Positions 36,601 to 46,088 of a stretch of DNA of 64,000 nt are shown here, piece after piece; position 1 is the stretch's first letter, and each line of letters opens with the position of its first letter. The DNA is from Onchidella celtica (Eukaryota > Mollusca > Gastropoda > Systellommatophora > Onchidiidae), in NCBI GenBank assembly GCA_963931925.1, contig OZ007579.1, positions 38,299,566 through 38,363,565 on the forward strand, in the 5' to 3' direction. The translations under genes were made by a program, and so were the position numbers. The notes under the pieces are model-generated. The model ran no database searches and was not told where the DNA came from. It worked only from the letters and a program-made list of their open reading frames with translations.

Positions 36601-39600
36601 TATTCAAATCATGCAAGCTCAGAAGAAAAAGGAACCCGTATACACTCTAATTGCTGAGAGAGGGCTTCCAAGGAGGAGAGAATTCATCATGCAGGTAATA
36701 ACAAAAATTATACTTGATTACACATTCCTATGTATACATTTGTCCAGTAACTTCTTATTTCTTAGCTACTGATAATTTGTTGATCAGTGTCAAGTGATTT
36801 GCTTATTACCACTTCCCTGCTGTTCGCCTGAATTCAGGCGATGTATCAGCTCCGATGAGCCACTTGCTGATCACCCGAATTCAGGCAATAACAGGTAGAT
36901 CCAAAAAACAGGAAATATTACTGTAGAAAGGTTGGTCCATGCCTCGGAAGTGTAATTTTCTAGTCTCTGATTGGCTGAAATTGGGGGGGGGGGGGGAGTC
37001 CTGAAGGCAATTTTTGTTATTGTGAGAAATAAACAATTTTAACTATCATAATCGAATTCAGGATGTCTGAATTAGCCGGAAAAAAATGTAAAAAATTTGT
37101 TTGTCACTGCCATGGAAATGCCGCAATCTTGGATTTTGAGTCCCAAAAAAGTGTCAACTTCAGTATAGAAAGGCTCTGCCAAATTTTATGGGATTTATTT
37201 GAAACTTCTCTTATGTCTTATTCAATCCAATTAAAAACTTTAGGGAATTTTGATAAATTTACAGATCTTTCGTTATGAATTTTTTAAAACGGTAGTGGTG
37301 TGTAGCGGAATTCCATTTTTTCCTATTATCGGGGATGGAACCAGTTCCAGAAATTCCGGAGGGCTGGAAATTTTTTTCCACCGACTTTTATCCTCACACT
37401 ATCAATGTTTTGTTTGGCAAAAAAAAAAAGTTAAATTGCGAAAAGAGTGTTAATAGAGTGATTGCCGGAAAGCACCGATAACCAGAAATTCGCAAGTTTG
37501 CACTTCCGGTCGTCACCTTGGGCGCTTCTCGTTGTGTGGGTCTAGGCCACGCCGGGGGGGGGGGACTAAATAAAGTTACATCTACCTTGCAATGGGTAGG
37601 TTAAGGATTAGTAGAACAGAATATTTTGATAAAGTCACTAGTAATAAGCTTTTTTATGTTTTAGTTAGCATGCCACCAGATCTAAGATAGTGTGGTCTTA
37701 ACTCTCACTATGCACGCTACCCGTAAAGCCCACTGCCCGGTCAGTGACCTTGCTCACAGAGAATCTTATCTGGGGTCATTGACCCTTGCCGCTATGCGAT
37801 GACCACACGCGCTGTCCACGTGGTTCGGTTTTTATTGATCGGTATGAAAACATTCGCTGCTATGCCTTATCACACTTGATAATGAATTAACCAGCAAAAT
37901 CTTAGTCTGTCAGTCTCTAACCAATGATCTGACTTGTGACTCCAAACTGACAGCTGTAGTTTTCGTGAGAACGAAGCATGATAACTAGCCACGCCCTCCC
38001 AAGCCCTACACAAATGGTATCATCCTGATTGACACATACTAATAAACCAATGTGGGCATTTGGGGCAAAGATTATTTCAGAGCTTGTTTCTGATTGGTTA
38101 TTAGATACAGACAACTCCAGATGGTGGTCAGCTTGTGAGAAAATGAGATAATATTGCAAATTTGTTCAGCAACAGTTCGCACGTGGATGTTTACATCTTT
38201 TGAAAGTGCGGGGAGAGCCTTTGAAACTCAGTCTTTGTGATTCCGACCAGTGGTTCACTGGTTAACATGTCCATGTCACAATGCTTTTGATTTAGAAGAG
38301 ATACAGTGAACAATAACACGGTGGTTACGTCTCAAAAAGGTCAGTGACCCGACGCGTGAAAATACGGCTTGCGTGTGGCGCGGTCAGCTTGACCTTGCTG
38401 ACTTTTGCCGCTCGTGCGGCGTGAGCGCTTGCGAAACAGGGTGAGGGTTAAGGGACGAGTGACTTGGGATCAAGATGGCACCTTATAAGTTATATCATTC
38501 ATACTTGATGATATTATTGACGTGCCTTTATGTATTGTTGAGTCATCTTTTACATTCTCCCGTGACACGCGCTTGCCGGAAAAATTTCAGGAAATTTTTT
38601 GTGGACTGGTTCCATCCCTGTATTATCTGTCACAAAAAAAAATCTTTAAAAAAAAAAATTTGAAAACTTAAACAAAATTTCCTTCTGTATGAATTTTTTG
38701 ATTTGTTCAAACATGTTGTTAGCCAAATTTTAAACCAAATAGTCAGTAAATAAAAAAACTAGTTCACAAATGCTGATCAAAAGTGGTATTTCGAGAAAAT
38801 TGCATTTGAAAGTTTTTTTTTCAATAAAAATGTTATTGAAAAGTGTCACACATACCTTAAATCATCCCTACTTGGTGTGCTAGGCCTCAACAATGATTTG
38901 CAAACTACCAAAGGCTTATTACAGATATGTAGAGAGGAGTGGGGGGCGGGGTGAGAAATAATATAAGTTACAGTGTGAAATTGGGTATAGAACAGTCGGG
39001 AGTGGGGGATACACTGGCGAGGGGGAAGAGGGGCGGGCTTGTATCATGCGAACTTACATGGCAACAGGTAGTAAAAGGTCTAAGGAAGAACCTCTCGCCT
39101 TTGTACTAGCTTTTGAACCCTTTACAGCTCATCTCAGCTATCCACAATAAAAACAAAGTATTAAAATCAGCACTGTTCTTATGTTACTGGTCTACATCTT
39201 CTTGAGATCTCTTGTTTGACTTTTTGCAACTGCAGGGAACGCAAAGTGACTTTCTACTTGGGCATCTTTCACAAACAGTAACAAATTCCATGTTGTAGAG
39301 CAACGTTATAAAAACAAAAACTTGAAACAGAAGCACTGTCCAGTCACCTGACACTGTATTCTTTAGGCTATTATGTAGGTCATGGCCTAAATCTGCTAGA
39401 TATGGAGGGCATGGCTTTCGCCCCAGCCGATGACAAGGCTCAATTTATTGCTCCGTTTACAGTTGACCCATCAGTGAAGTAGAAGGGAGGTGAAGGTTGG
39501 GGGTGATCCACGCCCCCTACTATAAAATGGGTGGGCTATGGCAGTATAGTGGTATTGCATGCTTGACTAGAAGGGGATGAGATGTCTCAGGCCCGTTACC

Positions 39601-42600
39601 TTGACCTAGACATGTGGGCAACATATAAATAAAGGTCTTGATACCAAATATTCACTAAAACCAGGGGTTTTGGTGGCGACGCTGAGATGTAATTTAGTGC
39701 TAATTTTGCAGCCCACTGGCATGATTCTTGTGCCTTTTTCTTGACCCCCACCTCACTAAAAGGCATATTTCAGGGTAAAAACAATAAAAATTGGGATGTG
39801 GTTAGTAAAGTAATCTTCATAAATGGATAAACTAACTGAAAAGTGCAAAATCTCGATATTGATATTTTGAAGCCTAATTTCGATTTCAGGACCGCCCTGT
39901 CACAAATCCCAGACTGGGAGATGTAATAAGTTATGACAGGACAACAGTCACGAACAAACAAGTTAACACTTAACAGAACAATCCATCAGACTCACACATT
40001 TATTAAACATAATTATACATATAATAGCGCAATTACAGACATTATATTATTGAAATGACCTGCCGTACAACGGCCTTATTCTCACACACACTCTCTCTCG
40101 GATCCACAATCCGGTAGTTACTCCTAAGGGCACTTCGGCCTCAGCCTCTCCCCTCAGGGTCTTAATAGCACATTACTAATTTACTGGCACCGCAGTCTCT
40201 CAATATCGCCTTCCTATTGTCCTACACCTTAGCACTCCCCTAGCACCTCAGCAGGGCAATAACACATTATTATTTCCATAGCCATCAACATGGCAACAAC
40301 ATAGTATCAGTTCACTAGCCTATCAACATGGCAACAATATAGTATCTCATTCACTCTCATATCTACGTCCCTGTCCGTGGCCTGACTGCCACGACTTTAT
40401 GTGCCTCTACTGTCCTGCACTGACAGCCTCACTTCTGGCCTATGTATGGCCTCCGGCCCTATGCTGGCCTATCACTTGTGCTCATCGAGGTGGCTCTTCG
40501 GCCCGTCCCCGACACCTACAAGAATAACATTACATTGGTATAATACCCTACCATTTCTATTCGCTCCACCTCTCCTTACAATCCATGAAGCGTACACACA
40601 CTAGTTCACCTTTCACTCACCACACATCTTACGGTAACACACCTCCATCGGAGTACACACTACTCACTCGCGCTACAAATCCATGAACTCACTTTCATCT
40701 ATCGCTCGTGGCGCACATTGCTATATCCAATATCAAGGACTTCCACATTCCTCACATATACTTATTCACACCATGGTAATAGACGAATATAATATAATAC
40801 ATCAATCATAATAATCAATCAACGTTCTACATACCAGTCATTACTGGAAAGACTCTTCCACTAGTCTTCTCGACTGCTTCCTTTATGTCCGCCCGATGGG
40901 CTCTTATTCACAGGTCCGCTCCGTCGGACCTTCTAACTTGCAGTGATAGTAATACCGCGCTTTCGCCTCATTCAGACCCCCCCACTACTCACGGAACAGC
41001 ACGCTTAACTTGCTGTCTACTGTGAGCCCTTCTTACTCTACACCCGCTCTGTAGCAATCCCCTTAATTGCACTCACTCCACTCGTGACACGCCCCACCCC
41101 CCCCAAAATATGTGAGTGTGCATGGGAAAACCCGGCATAAGTTGGCAGAGCTGATTTTGAGAAAAACGGCTTTGAAATGAAAATATGGGTCCGACACAAA
41201 CTTCCAACTTGGCTGTTGTTTAGGGGACTGTGGCATGTTACAGGGTAAACTGTAGACGAGCAGTGAACACTACTCACTATGATCTCTATAACGGCTTTGT
41301 AATTAGACTACAGTCTCCTAACAAGATCCAAAAACTTCCGACTTGGCTGTTGCTAGGGGACCGTGGCATGTTACAAGGTAAACTGTAGATGAGCAGTGAA
41401 CACTACTCACTATGATCTCTATAGCTGCTTAGTTATTAGACTACGGTCTCCTAACAGCAATCACTCCAATATTACTTGGTCAATTAGCTATTGCCACTTA
41501 TAGGATTAAATGCCGTTTTCTCAAAATCTTGTTTTAGGGGGGTCACTGACTACAATTTATCAGAAATGTTTTGTCTTTTATTATATGTACATAACTGAAA
41601 ATCTCATGTTGCCGACTTATGCCGGGTTTTCCCATGCACACTCACATATTATGAGTCATTTTTATTTTTTGATGGAGCTGTTTATTTTTTATGCTGAATC
41701 AAGGTCAGCTGATTAGTGTAGAGTCAAATTGGTGTCCTCAGACTCTGAAAATCGATGTCCCTGTTGAGTTGTTTCCATCTTCTAATGACTCGGGTGGGGA
41801 ATCTGAAGGTAACATGATAGAGGAGAACTGGCCATAGAACTGGGGGCCTGGTTTGTTTCTGACTCTTCATAGAGTATTTGTGATATTGTTTTTGTGGATC
41901 TGACTTTGTGACTGTGTGTTTTCTCTGTTCTTTGTCTTGTAGGTTGAAGTGGAAGATAAAAATTGCACTGGCACAGGTCCCAACAAAAAGCTAGCGAAGA
42001 GGGCTGCTGCAGAAGCAATGTTGCAAATTTTAGGCTACACCAAGCCAAGCCCACAGCCCTCCAAGTCTTCATTTAAACATCCAACATCAGGAGAGGCAAG
42101 TGTTATTTTTAGATGTACAATTTTCGTTGTGATTATGAAACACCTTTGTGTGATGTTCTGGGGGCAAATATGGCTTGTGACTTCACCTATTGGGAAAGGG
42201 ACAGAAATCCACAGAGGATCATGCACATGTCACTACAGTCTACCATGATACCATCTCCATATGCAACATCAACGATCCATGTTGTGGTGACAGCCAGTTG
42301 AACTTGTCTGTGATGGGAAGTTGACATCAAGATCATGGAGCAATTCTATAGAGTTACTATTCATTTGTGGTTTCAAATTTGGGGGGGGGGGTGTAAAAAG
42401 TAACTGAAAGGCCACTGGACAGGACATGTCTGATACTTACAGCAGGCGGACACTTTGTCCAGTGTTTGTGAAAGAAGTAGACTTCATATATACAGTGAAC
42501 AAACGGCTGTTAGTAGAGGGTATAAAGGATTTCATTTTGCTGAATTGTAGTAAAAGTCTTAGTGGAGACATCATATAAAAAGTTCAAACTACTTGTGCTT

Positions 42601-44857
42601 TGTTTGTTACAGGGTGGCACGAATAACGGTGATAAGAAAGTCACTTTCGTTGAAGGTGATGCTCAATCAGGTGAGTAAGGAATCATTTAGATGTTTCGTT
42701 TTTGTGTGTTTTGATACTCTGTACTGTGTGTAATAATTCCATTACCACAAATCACTGAGTAATTCATTCAGTAATCTGACTCCAAAAAGTCTTTGGACTT
42801 ATGTGAGTATCTTTTTCCTAGGTAAATGCACCTGTCCAGAAATCATGCCTTGAGTTTGCCTAACAAAGACACTGCATTCAATATCCAGCATCTCTATGAA
42901 TGTAGATTTCTGTACTTTCCTTACTTGGTACAGTGAATTGGATGGACAGGATTCACTCCCAGAAAATGCCTTAAAAGGTCTTCATTTAAGTCAGGAGTAT
43001 TTGTGTAGGTAATGTGGAAATGTAGCAATTTACTGAATATAGGCCTAAATATAACCTTTAAAAAATGGGACATTCTGTGATTTTGTCTACAGAAAATGGA
43101 GAGAAATCGGGAGCTATGCAGGCAGCCCAGTCCACTCAGCAGAGAGTTCCTGGGTTATTGCACCTTCCCAGTAGCAGCAGTAAACCAGTCTCCTTGGGAG
43201 GTAAGTTGATTTTTGCAGTTGTGAGTGTACAGAGAAGTTATTTCTCTGTTGGTAAAGTAATTGGGAAGGACATTAAGAAATCCTGTGTAAGCAGCTTTTG
43301 TCTTGGAAGTTCAGGCTCAGTTTTACACATTTTAGATGCATCTTCCCTGGTGCACAGAAAGGATGTTGCCTGTACACTTTTTCCCCCTTCTCTATACGAG
43401 AAAGAAAAAAAAAAAAGAAAGATAGTGATAATCTGTGCCAAAAATATGTGGTAAATGTGTTGTAATATTGTAATTGTGAAAACCGAAAAAAATAAATGAC
43501 ATGGCCAATGAAGAAGGAAGCACCACAGTGGTGTAGGATATCAGATCTGACTAGATGCCATTTGTCAGCCAAGAAGGCTGCGCGAAAGTTTACAATTTAT
43601 CAGCATTTAGAGTCTTTTCTTCAGTGTTTTATTTACATAATGAAAGGGGATTTGTTGGATGTATAATGCAATTATTTCAGGCCATGAATAATACAAGAAA
43701 AGCCTGAACAGGGATGTCTACAGTGTAGGAAACTGGTTAGATTTCAAAACTGTTCATTCTTCTCTGTTTTCAGCAGCACCTGCTGCCACACAGCCATTAC
43801 CTAAAGAATCACTAGTCAATCTGGCAAATATCCTGAAACCAAATCTCAGACCTGAGGTGCAGTTAAAGGAATTGTGTAAAGCTTTAGGATATGAGTGCGA
43901 GATCGATGATTTTACTAAGGTAAACATTTATTTCTGTTGGTGCTTGAAAGTTTCCCTTACTGTCTGTTGTCTATTATGTTCTACTGTGTTATGCCTGATT
44001 GTGAAATTCTGTGTTTAACAGAGGTATTCAAGAAATCGTTAAGTGTTTGTTGTTGTTGTTGTTTTTTTTCCCTCTTTTGTCTCATTCTCAAGGGGCTTGA
44101 ACAACTATTTGAAAAACCACAGAAAATAAGTAGGATGGCAGCAGGGCTTGGAAAAAAGTTTAAATATGTCCAAAGCCCTGCTTTGCTACAACTGTAGAGG
44201 AGAAAAAATATTTTACGTTTATGATGGTGCGTAATTTGCTTCCCTTCCTTTTTATCATTGAATTTTCAATAGAGAAATATTGCTGCCACTGACTCATTAG
44301 ACCGTGGGAAAAGATTGAATTCAAAGCAGTTTTTCTGAGAGAACAAAGTTGTCTGCAGCGATGAGATTGGAAAGATAGAATTCTTGTACAAATGTTTTGG
44401 ATATTTCAAGGATGTTGCAGACAGATTTGATTGTTTTACAGAAACATCCCACTGGAACAGAATATATGGCAAGAATCACAGTGGGCAAGGAGCAGTCGCA
44501 GAGCTTCCATGGTAGCAGTAATACTTTAGAATCATCCAGGGACATGGCTGCCTTTGAAGCTCTCAAGGTTTTGCTAGCTAAAGTCAAAGATGTTCACCCT
44601 GGTGGGGATGGGTAAGTTAAGTTCATGTATTACAGATGGCATATCCAGAAGGAAGTAACTGATGATGGTGTGGTGTTTTTTTTTTTTAATTTTTAAACCA
44701 TTGTCCATCTCACATATTAGCATATCAGTGATTTTAATGCTTTTGAGTGACTTCCTATGTAAGTGGGATATTAAATGCATTGGTGTTTGAAAAAAAAATA
44801 TTATCTTGCAGATCTAATGTCAATGCTAAGCTAAAGAAGAAGGCCACCACTGATTGA
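24557..44857 (+). CDS. stau: Staufen double-stranded-RNA-binding protein (whole gene, 16 coding exons)
   Basis: Staufen binds structured mRNA for localisation, translational control and, in vertebrates, Staufen-mediated decay. The exons join in phase to 2769 nt (922 residues). Approximate domains are a Gln-rich region 120-280, dsRBD1 322-388, dsRBD2 410-530 (with a proline- and tyrosine-rich insert), dsRBD3 546-616, dsRBD4 658-725 and dsRBD5 831-900. dsRBD3 and dsRBD4 keep the basic RNA-contact helix ([33 protein letters not shown]). dsRBD5 has [12 protein letters not shown] instead, as in other Staufens, where this domain works in protein contacts. The start ATG at 24557 follows an exon whose upstream part has an in-frame stop. 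An alternative final exon at 46022-46088 gives 929 residues. Most large introns carry transposons. Confidence 0.97.
25881..26102 (+). CDS. stau: Staufen coding exon 2
   Basis: The acceptor TTGTTACTAG and donor TCTG|GTAAGT bound 222 nt, phase 1 to phase 1. It encodes [20 protein letters not shown] and a short Gln run ([12 protein letters not shown]). Confidence 0.92.
26277..28913. mobile_element. TTAA-flanked element filling Staufen intron 2 (2637 bp)
   Basis: The termini CTCTCTGCAGTTCAC and CTCCCTGCAGTTCAC (reverse complement of the right end) are flanked by TTAA at 26273-26276 and 28914-28917. It makes up about 89% of intron 2 (26103-29050). No transposase is recognised. A retroposon tail ending in (ATT)n lies inside at 27641-27730. 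The size suggests later insertions into a smaller MITE. Confidence 0.65.
27641..27730 (+). repeat. Retroposon 3' tail with (ATT)n
   Basis: The phrase GTAAAGCGCATAAAGC...GCGCTATATAAATGCC followed by (ATT)n resembles the shared 3' tail of invertebrate SINEs and LINEs. A similar GTGCTATATAAA...(ATT)n ends the LINE fragment at 36445. The 5' extent is not defined. Confidence 0.5.
29051..29604 (+). CDS. stau: Staufen coding exon 3 (glutamine-rich)
   Basis: The acceptor TTTTCACCTGCAG and donor CAAGAA|GTAAGA bound 554 nt, phase 1 to phase 0. It encodes a Q/H/P-rich stretch written with mixed CAA, CAG, CAC and CAT codons, ending in an acidic EEKEEETQE segment. The Gln region before dsRBD1 is a low-complexity region of the kind seen in fly Staufen. 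Confidence 0.93.
29681..30305. mobile_element. TA-flanked MITE with long TIRs (625 bp), Staufen intron 3
   Basis: The left end is TGAGTCATTGCAAAATAAGA followed by ACAGCTCAAATCTACCTG. The right end is its reverse complement with one change in about 38 bp. TA flanks both sides (29679-29680, 30306-30307), as in Tc1/mariner-type MITEs. Confidence 0.85.
30896..31024 (+). CDS. stau: Staufen coding exon 4 (dsRBD1 start)
   Basis: 43 codons, phase 0, acceptor GCATCTTCAG and donor AAG|GTAAGT. It ends [16 protein letters not shown], the alpha-1 helix of Staufen dsRBD1. Confidence 0.95.
31413..31632 (+). CDS. stau: Staufen coding exon 5 (dsRBD1 end)
   Basis: The acceptor CATATTCTAG and donor GGAG|GTAATT bound 220 nt, ending in phase 1. 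It encodes [20 protein letters not shown] through [16 protein letters not shown], the strands and alpha-2 helix of dsRBD1. Confidence 0.96.
32590..32728 (+). CDS. stau: Staufen coding exon 6 (dsRBD2 start)
   Basis: The acceptor CTCTTGACAG and donor CAGAG|GTAAGA bound 139 nt. It encodes [20 protein letters not shown], matching the [11 protein letters not shown] block of dsRBD2, then a Pro/Tyr-rich insert. Confidence 0.95.
33128..33390 (+). CDS. stau: Staufen coding exon 7 (dsRBD2 end)
   Basis: The acceptor GGTTGTTGCAG and donor AATG|GTAAGC bound 263 nt. It includes [20 protein letters not shown] and [20 protein letters not shown], the core of dsRBD2. Confidence 0.96.
33670..33740 (+). CDS. 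stau: Staufen coding exon 8 (dsRBD3 start)
   Basis: The acceptor CCTTTCAACAG and donor GAG|GTAAGT bound 71 nt. It encodes [20 protein letters not shown] followed by SFE, helix 1 of dsRBD3. Confidence 0.96.
33851..34756. mobile_element. TIR element with TTCA duplication (906 bp), Staufen intron 8
   Basis: Inverted termini GGGCGATTCCAAGC are perfect over 14 bp. TTCA lies on both sides (33847-33850, 34757-34760). Internal phrases TCACGCCGTAACGGT recur near 34380 and 34560, with a variant near 34731. No ORF is present. A 4-bp TSD is compatible with several superfamilies, so none is assigned. Confidence 0.75.
34929..35156 (+). CDS. stau: Staufen coding exon 9 (dsRBD3 end)
   Basis: 76 codons, phase 0, acceptor TTTTGCACAG and donor AAA|GTAAGC. 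It encodes [20 protein letters not shown] through [20 protein letters not shown], the RNA-contacting half of dsRBD3, then a basic linker. Confidence 0.97.
35690..36445 (+). mobile_element. 3' end of a CR1/L2-type LINE (frameshifted)
   Basis: Broken frames show [11 protein letters not shown], then [25 protein letters not shown] and, in the next frame, [13 protein letters not shown]. These are the characteristic C-terminal blocks of RTs in the CR1/L2/Rex group. It ends in GTGCTATATAAAAGATC plus (ATT)n. At least one frameshift and stops are present, so it is dead. It lies in Staufen intron 9, sense orientation. Confidence 0.85.
36536..36694 (+). CDS. stau: Staufen coding exon 10 (dsRBD4 start)
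   Basis: 53 codons, phase 0, acceptor CCAAAATACAG and donor CAG|GTAATA. It encodes [20 protein letters not shown] and [13 protein letters not shown], the signature of Staufen dsRBD4. Confidence 0.97.
37730..38180. repeat. Dispersed repeat, second copy
   Basis: Diverged similarity to 19670-20180, including CTAACCAATGATCTGACT, GCTTGTTTCTGATTGGTT and AATATTGCAAATTTGTT. Termini and class are not determined. It lies in Staufen intron 10. Confidence 0.6.
38181..39897. other. Staufen intron 10, no gene recognised
   Basis: A GC-richer patch at 38340-38460 and unstructured AT-rich sequence. No coding exon matching Staufen is expected here, because exons 10 and 11 join in phase within dsRBD4. Confidence 0.5.
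39898..41089 (-). mobile_element. Solo LTR of the gypsy-type family (1192 bp), Staufen intron 10
   Basis: It begins TGTCACAAATCCCAGACTGG and ends CCACTCGTGACA on the plus strand, aligning along its length with the LTR at 7497-8653. An exact 5-bp duplication CGCCC lies at 39893-39897 and 41090-41094. No internal region is present, as expected after LTR-LTR recombination. By LTR orientation the element lies antisense to Staufen. Confidence 0.93.
41111..41646. mobile_element. TA-flanked MITE with long TIRs and internal tandem repeat (536 bp)
   Basis: The left end TGTGAGTGTGCATGGGAAAA continues CCCGGCATAAGTTGGCA. The right end is its reverse complement with one change in about 37 bp. TA flanks at 41109-41110 and 41647-41648. 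Inside, about 125 bp (41199-41323) is repeated at 41332-41455, starting at ACTTCC(A/G)ACTTGGCTG. Confidence 0.85.
41943..42095 (+). CDS. stau: Staufen coding exon 11 (dsRBD4 end; GC donor)
   Basis: The acceptor TTTGTCTTGTAG opens [20 protein letters not shown], then [12 protein letters not shown], the second half of dsRBD4. 51 codons, phase 0. The donor is GAGAG|GCAAGT, a GC-AG intron. The nearest GT (42100-42101) would end the exon in the wrong phase for exon 12. Confidence 0.93.
42613..42670 (+). CDS. stau: Staufen coding exon 12 (linker)
   Basis: The acceptor TTTGTTACAG and donor CAG|GTGAGT bound 58 nt. It encodes [19 protein letters not shown]; the [10 protein letters not shown] block aligns with the GDGRKVTFFEPG linker of vertebrate Staufen after dsRBD4. 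Confidence 0.94.
43093..43200 (+). CDS. stau: Staufen coding exon 13 (linker)
   Basis: The acceptor TTTGTCTACAG and donor GGAG|GTAAGT bound 108 nt, phase 1 to phase 1. It encodes [20 protein letters not shown], then [16 protein letters not shown]. In vertebrates this linker region carries tubulin-binding function; that role here is only by analogy. Confidence 0.92.
43774..43919 (+). CDS. stau: Staufen coding exon 14 (dsRBD5 start; CAGCAG acceptor)
   Basis: Encodes ALVNLANI-type linker ([12 protein letters not shown]) and [20 protein letters not shown], helix 1 and strand 1 of dsRBD5. The donor is AAG|GTAAAC. The acceptor is a CAGCAG tandem, so the exon may start at 43774 or 43777, differing by one Ala. 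Confidence 0.94.
44442..44611 (+). CDS. stau: Staufen coding exon 15 (dsRBD5 end)
   Basis: The acceptor TTGTTTTACAG and donor GATGG|GTAAGT bound 170 nt, ending in phase 2. It encodes [20 protein letters not shown] and [20 protein letters not shown]. The final helix lacks the KKxAK RNA-contact motif. Confidence 0.95.
44812..44857 (+). CDS. stau: Staufen coding exon 16, proximal last exon
   Basis: The acceptor TATCTTGCAG joins in phase 2 and gives [14 protein letters not shown] and TGA (44855-44857). It is followed by about 930 nt of non-coding sequence to a poly(A) signal at 45790. Confidence 0.82.
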
Positions 44858-45789
44858 CTCATACAAACAGGCTTTTCTGGGGGGCTCTTCTCTGCTTAGG
44901 TTGTTGCTTTGTTTTTTTCCTCCCTCTTATCTAACAAAGCCATGTTTCCTAGATATATGCATTTGATCATGTAGAGCTTTATAGACAATCTACAAGCCCA
45001 GCTTATTGTATTAACTTTCGTAATGCTGACTAACAATGGTGTGAGATGGGGGATCTGGTATTAACTTCGCATAACAATTAATGAAAAGACGAAGGCAGCA
45101 AATTTAGAGGACTGAAACTTCAAATGTATAATAATTATAAGTGCGCAAAATTTCCATCATTTTGTCGAGCCAATTTTGAAAAATAATTATTTCAGTAATT
45201 TGAAACACAAATCAAACTATCTTGGTCAACCATTTTAAACATTTATGGCATAAAAATGAAAGTTCACAGGAATGTAGATTTTTCACTGACATAAAGTGCT
45301 TATGTTAATCTTTGAATGAATTAAGTACACCACTTGCGCATAGGTTAGAAACAAGAGTTATAACAATGGAAAATCCTTGGTTATCTGGCTCAGCATAAAT
45401 TTTTGCTGCTGAGAAACTTGACCTGCCATTGACCCTGTGACATAGGCGTGGAGGGAGAGTTACAGCCCTTCTGCCGGTCAGACTAAGAGGCATAATTTGA
45501 AGCGGTTTGCGGCGCCATGATGGATAGGCCAGTACATGAGGTGGGGGAAGATTCATCCAATCCACTTCAATATGGGTGTGGCGATGATGCTGCTGGTTCT
45601 GATGTTCATGGGATTCATAGGTTCTTTAGCTTCTCTGTGGAATGTTTGTAATTGATTCATTGAACCTAAGAAGTAAGATGAGAAAGAAATAATCGGTGAA
45701 GAAGTCTGCTTATTGTGCCCTTAGACAATTATTTTCATGTTTAGAACTATTTAGTACATTTGGTGTGGCAATAGCATGTTTATTCATGC

Positions 45790-45795
45790 AATAAA
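45790..45795 (+). terminator. Poly(A) signal for the proximal Staufen isoform
   Basis: AATAAA is followed within 25-45 nt by a GT/T-rich stretch (TGTGTTGTTGTTGTTTCG), a good downstream element. It lies between the two alternative terminal exons. Confidence 0.65.
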
Positions 45796-46021
45796 AGGAA
45801 TTCTACAGTCCGACTATGTGTTGTTGTTGTTTCGTTTTTTTTGATGTTGTTTCCATCCTTTCAGACTTGTAATTCTTGTATAGTCTTCATATTCTTGAGT
45901 ACCGTATTGGATTCATCATTGCCAGACTCATTTGGGAGCTGGTATGTTCTTGGTTAAACATCTTGCACATTTGTTCCATGGAATCTGATTTCATGTGTTG
46001 TATTTTTCCTTCTTGTGACAG

Positions 46022-46088
46022 GCCTCAGGTGAAGAAAGAGCTCTTGACAAGATCTAGCACAAGCCTGAAGAAAGACATCTCTAAATAA
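46022..46088 (+). CDS. stau: Staufen alternative distal last exon
   Basis: A strong acceptor (pyrimidine-rich, TTCTTGTGACAG) joins exon 15 in the correct phase and encodes PQVKKELLTRSSTSLKKDIS, K and TAA. It replaces the 14-residue end of the proximal form with 21 residues, also basic. Choice would couple to poly(A) site use. Confidence 0.65.

Noticed and set aside
44100..44197. Possible extra Staufen exon near dsRBD5
   Set aside because: Exons 14 and 15 already join within dsRBD5 in the family pattern; an insert here would split the domain.
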